Part shown: positions 1-5,980 of the stretch, piece after piece | How the letters are laid out: every line of letters starts with the position of its first letter | Numbering within the stretch: position 1 is the first letter of the stretch | Assembly: GCA_943329165.2 (NCBI GenBank) | Contig: CALQCV020000081.1 | Coordinates: forward strand, 1 to 7,714 | Direction of reading: 5' to 3' | Length of the DNA: 7,714 nt | Source of the DNA: Candidatus Nitrotoga sp. CP45 | Lineage (GTDB): Bacteria; Bacteroidota; Bacteroidia; Flavobacteriales; Flavobacteriaceae | The notes under the pieces: generated by a model | What the model saw: the letters and a program-made list of their open reading frames with translations, nothing else | What the model was told of the DNA's origin: nothing | Database searches by the model: none | Translations under genes and position numbers: made by a program

Positions 1-89
1 CCCCAACTAGCATTAATTCCTAACAGCAAAAATAAAATGCTGCAGAGGGAATTAATAAATCTTTTTTCATAAAATAATGTTTTTTTCAT
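1..89 (-). CDS. N-terminal fragment of a secreted protein (signal peptide only), cut by the window edge
   Basis: Reading leftward from an ATG at 87-89, 29 codons stay open to the edge and give MKKTLFYEKRFINSLCSILF followed by LLLGINASW. This is a basic N-region (KK, KR), a hydrophobic core (ILFLLLG) and a small-residue end (INASWG), which is a Sec signal peptide of a type very common in Flavobacteriia, often on T9SS cargo and surface proteins. The mature protein lies outside the window, so no function can be given. No stop interrupts the frame. Upstream (to its right) are several hundred bases with no other gene, so it is probably the first gene of its transcript. I found no TAnnTTTG element properly placed for it. 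The alternative frame from the ATG at 68-70 ends after 16 codons and lacks this organisation. Confidence 0.7.
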   Translation of the reverse strand, partial: MKKTLFYEKRFINSLCSILFLLLGINASW

Positions 90-561
90 AATGATTACAG
101 GTATTAATTTAATTTATATTTATTCTTTATAGAAAAAGTTACCACATATCGAAATAATGGCACACATCTATAATCTTAATTGCAAAAGAATAAATTTTTC
201 GATACATATTAGATAACAAAAGTCCCAAAAGCATGGTGAAATTGTCCAATACTTCATTTTATTTGTATTTATATGCTAAAAAAAATCATTAAATAAAAAA
301 ATACAATACTATTTTTAAAGATTAAATAATTTTCAATTTGATATATAATTTGTAAATTATTTGAAAGAAAATGGGGAAAACTGCCTGTTGGGTAAAATTA
401 AATTTGTTGATTTTAATTTTATCTCTTGTCTGTACACTATAAATTTAACCCGTTTTCTGTTTTTTTTAAATTATTCTGTCGTGATGTATATTAGATTTTT
501 TCAAGAGAAGTAAGTCAGTCATATAAAAACAAGATATTATGTACTTATAAAGGACAGGTAA
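90..561. other. AT-rich intergenic stretch with no supported gene
   Basis: Very AT-rich sequence between the left-edge gene and the lipoprotein terminator. I see no open frame longer than a few dozen codons with coding character. It has a small AT palindrome at 345-360 and a TAAATTTG string at 399-406, which fits the -7 consensus but has no suitably spaced -33 element and no gene downstream on that strand. The part next to 90 should hold the leader and promoter of the left-edge gene, but I cannot point to them. Confidence 0.6.
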
Positions 562-601
562 GAAAACAAAAAATCCCTGCAATAGTAAAATTGCAAGGAT
601 T
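562..601 (-). terminator. Intrinsic terminator of the lipoprotein gene
   Basis: Arms at 572-583 and 590-601 pair over 12 positions around a six-base loop (584-589). Read on the minus strand, all 12 pairs form, one of them a G-U wobble, and the stem is followed at once by a T-rich run (TTTTTTGTTTT). Read on the plus strand, the same position is an A-C mismatch and no T-run follows the stem. Both facts fix the direction. It lies about 150 bases past the stop codon of the lipoprotein gene, so that transcript would carry a long 3' untranslated region. Confidence 0.75.
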
Positions 602-749
602 TGATTTGCTCCCCTTATCGGAGAAAGTTGCGAATTTGATGTAATTATTGCTTATTCAATTCTTTTGAAATCAAGGAGATAATTTTAATGTAAATACATT
701 ATAATAAACCAGTGCTATTTATTTGAAAACGCATATGTTCAGATAAAAT

Positions 750-1094
750 CTACCAAAGGTATCCTATTGAAGTCCCATCAGCAGCATTTTGAGTTGAAAA
801 ATTACTTGTTTTATTGATTAAGTAAGAGTCAATAAGATTATTAACAGTGTTATAGACACATCCATCATATTCTATGTTATTGTATAAACCAACTGTATAA
901 TAAACAGAACCGGCATTATCCCCCCAATAAAATAATTTTCCTGTTTTAAAAGTATATATTACACCTTCAGAATCCGTCCAAGAGGTATTATTAAATATAT
1001 TTCTGAATAATTGAGTAGAGTCAGAATTACTACTATCATTACTACACGAACTGATTAAAAACACAAAAGTCAAAAAAAACATTATTTTTTTCAT
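750..1094 (-). CDS. Small putative lipoprotein, function unknown
   Basis: A 114-residue protein with a lipoprotein signal peptide: MKK, a hydrophobic core (IMFFLTFVFL) and the lipobox ISSC, with Cys17 as the expected lipidated residue after signal peptidase II cleavage. A short Ser/Asn/Asp-rich tether follows (residues 18-27). The body is rich in Tyr, Asn and aromatic residues with alternating polar and hydrophobic residues (around 38-75), which suggests beta-strands; segments such as NTSW and FKTGKLFYW recall small flavobacterial lipocalin-like lipoproteins, but I cannot assign a family. The body is short for a lipocalin, so the C-terminus may be truncated. The ATG at 1092-1094 is the only start that gives a complete signal peptide. 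The gene is alone on its strand, divergent from the GH57 gene and followed by a clear terminator, so it is probably monocistronic. Expected location is the periplasm or outer membrane. Confidence 0.75.
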   Translation of the reverse strand: MKKIMFFLTFVFLISSCSNDSSNSDSTQLFRNIFNNTSWTDSEGVIYTFKTGKLFYWGDNAGSVYYTVGLYNNIEYDGCVYNTVNNLIDSYLINKTSNFSTQNAADGTSIGYLW

Positions 1095-1171
1095 ATCACT
1101 TATTTTTTACGAACATATAATTTTTTTCGTAACTGAGTTATTTTTAAATTATAATTTCAATTCAAGAGCTT

Positions 1172-1204
1172 CAAACATCTTGTTTCAACTACGAAAATTT
1201 ACAA
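1172..1204 (-). promoter_or_regulatory. Possible weak promoter of the lipoprotein gene
   Basis: Read on the minus strand, 1172-1179 is GATGTTTG, one base away from the Bacteroidota -7 consensus TAnnTTTG. A TTG (1202-1204) lies 22 bases upstream of it, within the usual spacing for the -33 element. It would give a leader of about 70 bases before the start at 1094. The imperfect match and the AT-rich background make this tentative. Confidence 0.25.
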
Positions 1205-1250
1205 CTCCAATACAACTTATAACTTCTAAAACGCTAAAATAATTTTTTAC

Positions 1251-1258
1251 TATATTTG
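1251..1258 (+). promoter_or_regulatory. Bacteroidota-type -7 element upstream of the GH57 gene
   Basis: TATATTTG matches the TAnnTTTG consensus of the primary sigma factor of Flavobacterium/Bacteroides exactly. It lies 104 bases before the GH57 start codon and would give a leader of roughly 95-100 bases that contains repeat copy A. I see no TTG at the expected -33 spacing, so the promoter is either weak, activator-dependent or a chance match. Confidence 0.45.
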
Positions 1259-1296
1259 TCCTAAATGTTGGTTTGTTTTGCGACTTCAAGACGCTG

Positions 1297-1362
1297 AAAT
1301 TCAGTATATTAACCAATATTTAAGCGGTATTTTTTACTTTAAATAATGACACCTAAAGGGTT
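1297..1362 (+). repeat. Direct repeat copy A, immediately upstream of the GH57 gene
   Basis: Matches copy B at 5020-5088. The core at 1318-1349 is identical over 32 bases to 5043-5074. To its left the match continues with two one-base indels and two or three substitutions; to its right comes a related CACCTAAAGGGTT / AACCCGACGGGCTT segment. In copy B the core encodes the last residues of a decayed gene (LSGIFYFK then stop). Copy A encodes the same residues and stop, but the two indels break the frame further left, so it is a remnant. Similarity may run on into the first codons of the GH57 gene (GAAAC…TATTTTTCC in both), though that part could be chance. Confidence 0.8.
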
Positions 1363-4300
1363 ATGAGAAACTATTTTTCCCTCCTTTTCCTCCTTTTTGT
1401 ACATACTAGCTTTCGAGGACAAGTTCAGACAACTTACCTATGGCATTTGCACCAGCCGACCTACTGGGGAGATGTGAGTGTTTCAAATCCATTTCGCTCG
1501 CAACTATTGAAAGAAAGCCAACAATTAAAACTTTCAGGGCAAAATACGTATGCTGATGGTCTGGCACATCCTTTAAATAATTTGGAAGAAATTTTTAGTT
1601 TAGCGGATCGTGTCCAAGCATACCAATATAAACCTAAAAATGCGATTAGTTCCATCATGAATTTTCCGAAAGCAGGCGCGCAGATAACGTACGGCGGATC
1701 ACTTATCGAAAGCATCAATAGTCTCGCGCCAACCGGACAATGGGGCTATCAAAATAATTGGCAAAACAATATTATTACAGCAAAAAATTGGTTGACCAGC
1801 GGCGGTAAAACCCGCATGGATGTGGTCAATTTTACGATGCACCATACACTTTCTCCTTTAGTTAGCGATGAAGTGCTAAAAAAAGAAATCCAAGCGTTTA
1901 AATTTTATACCGCACAAACATTCGGAAGTCAAACATCCAAAGGCTATTGGCCAGCAGAATGTTCCTTTTCAGAACGCATCATCAAAACTCTTGTCGAAGA
2001 AGGTATCGAATGGTCGGTGGTAGCGAACAGTCACTTGGCGAGAACACTTTCGGATTACCCGCTCGTTTTTGGTACGAATGGCTGCAACATCGATCCGCCC
2101 AATAAAGCAGATAAAGTAACGGCCAGTGGCAATAATTGGCACAATGGTCAAATTGACGGTCGCGGCGGCCAGTTTGCGGCTCCTTATTGTTTTACACCGC
2201 ACAAAGCAAAATATATCGACCCGAGTTCGGGAACAACATACATGATTGATATCGTGCCCATGGCTGACTTGGATAGCTATCGTGATGGCTATTCGCAGCA
2301 AGGTATCGGAAACTTACAAAATAATATTGCGCCTTTTGCAATTACAGGTCGACCTTCTTTAGTTTTACTGGCGCATGACGGCGACAACGCATGGGGTGGC
2401 GGCAGTTCCTATTATGATGAAGCTGTGCCTGGATTTACTAATGCTGCCGCTGGCGCCGGATATACCCCAACAACTATTCAACAATATTTAACTGATTACC
2501 CGGTACCCGCTTCCGACGTTGTGCATGTTGAAGATGGTTCTTGGTTTAATGGCGCCAACGATTGGGGTTCACCTCAATTTATCAATTGGTTATGGCCATT
2601 TTACACCACTCCCGACTACGAATTTAATCCAAACGGATGGACAGAAGACGTTCGCAATCAAGCGGTGATGATTGCTGCAGAAAATCATTGTATCATGGCA
2701 GAACAATTGGAAGGAACTGTACAAATTTCAGACATCGTAAATCCGACAGCAACGGCCTCTCCAGCCGAAAAGGCATGGCATTTTTTGATGCCAGGTTTAG
2801 ATAGCGGAAATGCTTACTATGGCGATGCGATTGATTTGGAAATAAAAGCAACTATTGCTGCAAATAATGCGGTCACTTTTGCGCAGCCAACCTTAAGTGC
2901 AAATCCATCCACCGACACGACAAAACCCTCTGTATTTATACCACAACGATTTCCATACAATCCGGGAGAAATTGGTTTCGGACCAAATTATGGCTACCAA
3001 CAACACCTCAATTCGGCTGATTTTACCGTTTGGACCTTGGCTTATGATGTCAATGAAATTGAAAGCGCAGTACTGAAATACAGAACCGATTTGGATGGCG
3101 TTAATGCCGCAAACAGCAACCACAACGAAACCTATATTGGAGGAAATGAAGTCAATGACTGGCAATCATTACCGATGCAAGAACGCATTTTTCCTAAGGA
3201 AAATGTGACCAATAATCCAAATATTAGCTTTTTTTTACTTCCGACAAAAATTGCTAATCAGTATTCCGCAAAAATTACTGGTATATCTCAAAAGTTAGTT
3301 GATTATTATGTAGAAGTTACCGACACTTACGGCAACATCACAAAAACAGCCATCCAACATACTTGGGTTGGACCCAATTTAAACATCAATCCCGATGTGG
3401 CGTTTACACCAGTAAACAATTATTCGACAACACCGATGATCGTTACGATCACTGCAACGGATAGCACGGACCCAAATCCGACTTTATACTATACATTAAA
3501 TGGTAACACGCCTACTTTAGAATCAGCCTCGGCAGTTGGTTCGGTAAATATTCCGATAACACAAACCACCACTTTTGCTGCTTTTGCGCAAGATGCCGAC
3601 GGCAATAGTTCGGATGTTGTAACAAAAACGTATTATATTGGAGATATTCCCAGCTTTAAAGTATATGTAAAACCACCTGCATCATGGACCACTGTAAAAA
3701 TACACCATTGGAACGCAACGCCAACGGGCAATTTAGCAGCTACCGTTTGGCCTGGAGCAAACATGACGGCCGAATGCGACGGTTGGTTTAGCTTCGTTTT
3801 CAATGGAATTTCGGGCACAAATTTAATTTTCAATAATGGATCTGGTGGCGCCGGAAATCAAACGGCAGATTTGAGTATAACAGCAAATGCATCGTCAAAT
3901 GGGTACAATGTTGCCACTGCAAGTTGGGGAACACCCTCGTTAAATCCGTTTCAACCCTGCTTGACCATCACTCCAGTTGGCGGCAATTTTATTACCGGAA
4001 ATACTGTAAATGTCACGTTAACAGCATCCGATGGCGATTCAGAAAATCCGACTATTTATTACACTACTGATGGTTCAACACCAACCACTAGTTCTGCTTC
4101 AGCGGTAAATCAGGTTGTTTTACCCATAACAACGAGCGTCACTGTGAAAGCCATTGCTTATGATGCGTTTACAAACTTTTCGGAAGTCAAAACGGAAACC
4201 TATACTTTCAATTTAGCCAATTCATTTACCGTTTATTTCAAACCACCCTCAGGTTGGCCCGTTCCGAAAGTTTATTATTGGAATGCATTGCCCGCAGGGA

Positions 4301-4395
4301 GTTTATCTAATGCTGCATGGCCTGGCGTAAATATGGCGGTTTTGGTGGCGGTTGGTACAAATATACTTTTACGGGTATATCTTCAATTAATGTGA
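1363..4395 (+). CDS. Secreted GH57 amylopullulanase-like glycoside hydrolase, frameshifted before its sorting tail
   Basis: Frame of 1010 residues. Order: signal peptide (1-19, ending near SFRG/Q); GH57 catalytic domain (about 22-500); a beta-rich linker domain (530-670); chitobiase-like domain (about 680-758); CBM26-like starch-binding module (764-857); second chitobiase-like domain (866-948); second CBM26-like module (953 on). GH57 marks are HLHQP (28-32), HHTLSPL (160-166), GYWPAECSFSE with Glu199 as expected nucleophile, and AHDGDNAW with Asp339 as expected general acid/base; the last two resemble the amylopullulanase motifs WPSEGSVS and LDGENPW. Expected substrate: starch, glycogen or pullulan outside the cell. 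ATG 1363 is the first start after an in-frame stop at 1354-1356. The last ~19 residues, after VNM (989-991), are out of frame: the continuation of the second CBM and the T9SS tail is in the next frame (4317-4748). Restoring one base gives 1128 residues. The gene looks more GC-rich than its surroundings. Confidence 0.9.
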   Translation: MRNYFSLLFLLFVHTSFRGQVQTTYLWHLHQPTYWGDVSVSNPFRSQLLKESQQLKLSGQNTYADGLAHPLNNLEEIFSLADRVQAYQYKPKNAISSIMNFPKAGAQITYGGSLIESINSLAPTGQWGYQNNWQNNIITAKNWLTSGGKTRMDVVNFTMHHTLSPLVSDEVLKKEIQAFKFYTAQTFGSQTSKGYWPAECSFSERIIKTLVEEGIEWSVVANSHLARTLSDYPLVFGTNGCNIDPPNKADKVTASGNNWHNGQIDGRGGQFAAPYCFTPHKAKYIDPSSGTTYMIDIVPMADLDSYRDGYSQQGIGNLQNNIAPFAITGRPSLVLLAHDGDNAWGGGSSYYDEAVPGFTNAAAGAGYTPTTIQQYLTDYPVPASDVVHVEDGSWFNGANDWGSPQFINWLWPFYTTPDYEFNPNGWTEDVRNQAVMIAAENHCIMAEQLEGTVQISDIVNPTATASPAEKAWHFLMPGLDSGNAYYGDAIDLEIKATIAANNAVTFAQPTLSANPSTDTTKPSVFIPQRFPYNPGEIGFGPNYGYQQHLNSADFTVWTLAYDVNEIESAVLKYRTDLDGVNAANSNHNETYIGGNEVNDWQSLPMQERIFPKENVTNNPNISFFLLPTKIANQYSAKITGISQKLVDYYVEVTDTYGNITKTAIQHTWVGPNLNINPDVAFTPVNNYSTTPMIVTITATDSTDPNPTLYYTLNGNTPTLESASAVGSVNIPITQTTTFAAFAQDADGNSSDVVTKTYYIGDIPSFKVYVKPPASWTTVKIHHWNATPTGNLAATVWPGANMTAECDGWFSFVFNGISGTNLIFNNGSGGAGNQTADLSITANASSNGYNVATASWGTPSLNPFQPCLTITPVGGNFITGNTVNVTLTASDGDSENPTIYYTTDGSTPTTSSASAVNQVVLPITTSVTVKAIAYDAFTNFSEVKTETYTFNLANSFTVYFKPPSGWPVPKVYYWNALPAGSLSNAAWPGVNMAVLVAVGTNILLRVYLQLM

Positions 4396-4500
4396 TTTTT
4401 AATAATGGCAATAGTGGCGTTGGCACGAATCAAACCTCAGATTTAATTGGTATTACAGCAGATTTTTGGCATGATTGGACACTCGGCGAAGTACTGTCGA
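3399..4500 (+). repeat. Tandem duplication of a chitobiase-like + CBM26-like module pair inside the GH57 gene
   Basis: Two units of about 190 codons follow each other (about 3399-3940 and 3955-4500). Each has a chitobiase/hexosaminidase C-terminal-like domain (LYYTLNGNTPT versus IYYTTDGSTPT, each followed by a SASAV segment) and then a starch-binding module (FKVYVKPPASW versus FTVYFKPPSGW, both with WPG.NM and IFNNG). Protein identity looks around half, and the DNA has diverged clearly, so the duplication is old. The second unit carries the frameshift. Confidence 0.75.
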
Positions 4501-4748
4501 ATCCTGAAATAGCTACTTTGCAAAATCAATATGTGTTGTTCCCGAATCCTACTTCCGATTTAATTAGCATAGCATCAAAAGACAAAGTTACGGAAGTCGG
4601 AATTTATGACAGCAAAGGAAGTATGGTGGGTCATCATAAAATCAGTAACCAGCAAATAGACATGCGTTTATATGCTTCTGGACTTTATATTCTAAAACTT
4701 ATTAATGAAGAAAAGAAAGTGATATTCAAACAAATCGTAAAAAAATAA
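4317..4748 (+). pseudogene. Displaced 3' end of the GH57 gene: rest of second CBM plus T9SS type A sorting domain
   Basis: This frame (143 codons from an ATG at 4317) is not an independent gene. From GGWYKYTFTGISSINVIFNN it continues the second CBM26-like module, matching DGWFSFVFNGISGTNLIFNN of the first module. Its last 70 or so residues are a T9SS type A C-terminal sorting domain: LFPNPTSDLISI, then VGIYDSKGSMVG, then MRLYASGLYILKL, ending in a basic tail (KQIVKK). In Flavobacterium such domains direct passage through the type IX secretion system and are removed at the surface. The piece has no signal peptide or RBS of its own and the ATG at 4317 lies inside the CBM coding sequence, so a separate functional product is unlikely. 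It is one base out of frame with the upstream part. Confidence 0.85.
4336..4353 (+). other. Site of the frameshift in the GH57 gene
   Basis: The reading frame must change between the codons for NM (4330-4335) and GW (ending at 4355). Adding one base restores a 14-residue stretch of exactly the length of the first CBM module (NM…GW…F). The most attractive place is the T-run at 4340-4343: a fifth T would give NMAVFGGGWYKYTF. One more G in GCGGTTGG at 4348-4354 would also work. The change equals a one-base deletion, either a real mutation or a sequencing/assembly error. I see no classical slippery heptamer. Confidence 0.8.
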
Positions 4749-4797
4749 GGTACTGCATTTTTAATCGTCGCGTTGCGCTGGACAATGAAAAAGTTCT

Positions 4798-5071
4798 GCG
4801 GATAATTGGGACAAACTGTTACATGAATTATTGCAATAAACCAATCTAAATTCCCAATTCAAAACGGTAATTGCACTGAATTATTTGGGAAACCAGCAGT
4901 TTTTTACCGGAATCTTAAAAGGAAAAATTAGCAAAGGCATCCCAACATTTTACAAAAGCACATCCGAATATTAGAACTGACGCTATAAATTTAGATTATC
5001 AACTTGTTTGTTTACTTGCAAATTCCAGTAATATTGACCAACATTTAAGCGGTATTTTTTACTTTAAATAA
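4798..5071 (+). pseudogene. Decayed C-terminal remnant of an unknown gene
   Basis: Coding-like sequence in two frames. In the first (4798 to about 4920), ADNWDKLLHELLQ, an in-frame stop at 4837-4839, then TNLNSQFKTVIALNYLGNQQ and FFTGILKG. A shift near 4919-4925 moves to another frame, open for 50 codons (4919-5068) with a natural-looking end: KLAKASQHFTKAHPNIRTDA, INLDYQLVCLLANSSNIDQH, LSGIFYFK and a TAA at 5069-5071. Mixed residue composition and amphipathic segments suggest a former alpha-helical protein, but I do not recognise the family. No start or intact frame remains. Its 3' end lies inside direct repeat copy B, and the same last residues recur just before the GH57 gene. No terminator is evident between the GH57 stop and this remnant. 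Confidence 0.5.
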
Positions 5072-5088
5072 TGAAACCCGACGGGCTT
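5020..5088 (+). repeat. Direct repeat copy B, at the junction of the decayed gene and the IS982 remnant
   Basis: Partner of copy A (1297-1362), same orientation, about 3.7 kb apart, so the two bracket the GH57 gene. The 32 bases at 5043-5074 are identical to 1318-1349. Here the core is the 3' end of the decayed gene, and the right part (AAACCCGACGGGCTT, 5074-5088) is a near-palindrome that runs into the transposase fragment. Confidence 0.8.
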
Positions 5089-5265
5089 GAAACATTATTT
5101 TTCCAATTATGCGACCAATTTAGAATTAGAAACAATTATGCTAAAAATTTTGAAGGTTTTAGAACAAGAATACTAGCGAAAATTAAAGCATTAACTTTGT
5201 TTCCATATATCAATAAATTTATCTTTGATAGACCAATAAATAATATTAAAAATCAAACTATTTAA
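5071..5265 (+). pseudogene. C-terminal fragment of an IS982-family transposase
   Basis: The 64-codon frame reads MKPDG then LETLFFQLCDQFRIRNNYAK, NFEGFRTRILAKIKALTLFP and YINKFIFDRPINN. From LETLF onward it matches from memory the end of IS982-family transposases (ETLFSQLCDQF, NYAK.FEGF.TRI, INKFIF.R.INN). The first five residues come from the repeat upstream and are probably not transposase. Full-length members are near 290 residues, so more than three quarters is missing. The Glu of LETLF may be the third DDE catalytic residue; the two Asp are gone. The ATG at 5071 overlaps the stop of the decayed gene and is most likely fortuitous. Non-functional. Confidence 0.8.
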
Positions 5266-5281
5266 TTACACCCAACGGGTT
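5074..5281 (+). mobile_element. Internally deleted IS982-family insertion sequence (about 0.2 kb)
   Basis: The transposase C-terminal fragment is bounded by AAACCCGACGGGCTT (5074-5088) and ACACCCAACGGGTT (5267-5281). Each is nearly palindromic, so the pair can be read as inverted terminal repeats of the element (10 of 14 positions agree with one end reversed) or as a flanking direct repeat. IS982 elements are normally about 1 kb with short inverted repeats, so this would be a copy that lost most of its left part and cannot move by itself. The exact ends are inferred, because no target duplication is obvious. Confidence 0.45.
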
Positions 5282-5558
5282 AAATTATCTTGTAATACAT
5301 CGATAAAATTCATATTAATGTAGATGAAGGGTTTTTATTGAAATTATCACCTTTATGTTTTGCAGAATTGTACTGAAAAATTTATGTTTGTTACATTGAA
5401 CTTAAAAGAAGGTCTTTATTTTTTGCATTTCTTACACATAAAATATAATAATACTTGAAAAAATATCGAACTACATTTATTTTAGATTTTAATGTTGCAT
5501 CTTCAATTAAAAAAATTCTTCAATAAAATTTTATGTTTAAATAGTAAAAAATATAGTT
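5282..5558. other. AT-rich upstream region of the H-NOX operon
   Basis: No gene is seen in these 277 bases. The stretch holds the promoter at 5359-5390 and a leader of about 160 bases before the response regulator gene. I found no convincing hairpin, riboswitch or symmetrical operator in it. Confidence 0.6.
5359..5390 (+). promoter_or_regulatory. Bacteroidota promoter of the response regulator/H-NOX operon
   Basis: TTTG at 5359-5362 is followed after 20 bases by TATGTTTG at 5383-5390, an exact match to TAnnTTTG at the spacing typical of Flavobacterium. Transcription would start near 5397, leaving a leader of about 160 bases. It lies after the IS remnant and points to the operon, so the operon appears to have its own promoter. 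Confidence 0.6.
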
Positions 5559-5954
5559 ATGAAAGTTTTAATAGTTGAAGACAATAAAATTGCTCTAATG
5601 GGGATAAAAAAAATATTGTCTGGATATTCAAATATAGAAATTAGTACCGCTGAAAATGGGATCATAGCTCTAGAGTTCCTCACAGCAAACCCATCAGAAT
5701 TGCCTCGTTTCATCTTACTAGATTTAAATATGCCATTAATGGATGGTATCGAATTTCTAAAAGAAATTAAAAAAAATGATGGTTTAAAAACCATACCTGT
5801 AGTGATACATACAACATCTTTTAATTCTTCAGAAGTTAAAAACTGTGAAGAGTTAGGAATTTGCGGCTATTTTGTAAAAGAATTAGATATGGTAAAATAC
5901 AAATCTAACATCAAACTCATAGCAGATTATTGGACAGAATCTAAGAGACATTAA
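5559..5954 (+). CDS. Single-domain CheY-like response regulator
   Basis: The protein is 131 residues, a complete receiver domain with no output domain. Conserved features are the acidic pair Glu7-Asp8 (LIVEDN), phospho-acceptor Asp55 in FILLDLNMP, the MDG that follows (61-63), Thr85 at the end of strand four (VVIHTTS) and Lys107 in GYFVKEL. The usual Pro after that Lys is Glu108, a small departure from the family. The expected role is to accept phosphate from a histidine kinase and act through protein contacts. It is first in an operon with an H-NOX gene 26 bases downstream and a sensor-kinase-like gene after that, so the kinase at 6612 is the natural partner. ATG 5559 gives a complete first beta-strand (MKVLIVED). 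Similar stand-alone receivers accompany phytochromes, so the precise partner is inferred from position. Confidence 0.9.
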   Translation: MKVLIVEDNKIALMGIKKILSGYSNIEISTAENGIIALEFLTANPSELPRFILLDLNMPLMDGIEFLKEIKKNDGLKTIPVVIHTTSFNSSEVKNCEELGICGYFVKELDMVKYKSNIKLIADYWTESKRH

Positions 5955-5980
5955 AAATTCAATTACTTAAAGAACACCTC

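Noticed and set aside
345..360. Perfect AT palindrome (7-base arms, 2-base gap)
   Set aside because: Pure A/T arms in AT-rich DNA with no flanking gene start; chance is likely.
399..406. TAAATTTG, an exact -7 consensus on the plus strand
   Set aside because: No -33 element at the right distance and no plus-strand gene for over 900 bases downstream.
371..442. Short frame with ATG, 23 residues and a hydrophobic stretch (MGKTACWVKLNLLILILSL…)
   Set aside because: Too short and no conserved context or RBS; a hydrophobic run is expected by chance in T-rich DNA.
1461..1718. Open frames on the minus strand inside the GH57 gene (also 1969-2301, 2893-3165, 3633-3833)
   Set aside because: Antisense shadows of a well-supported gene; no motifs, no starts with context.
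4336..4353. Programmed -1 ribosomal frameshifting in the GH57 gene
   Set aside because: The region has no X-XXY-YYZ heptamer and no obvious downstream pseudoknot; a one-base indel or sequence error is simpler. Kept only as an alternative to test.
5537..5794. Minus-strand open frame opposite the response regulator
   Set aside because: Shadow of the receiver gene, whose motifs are unambiguous.
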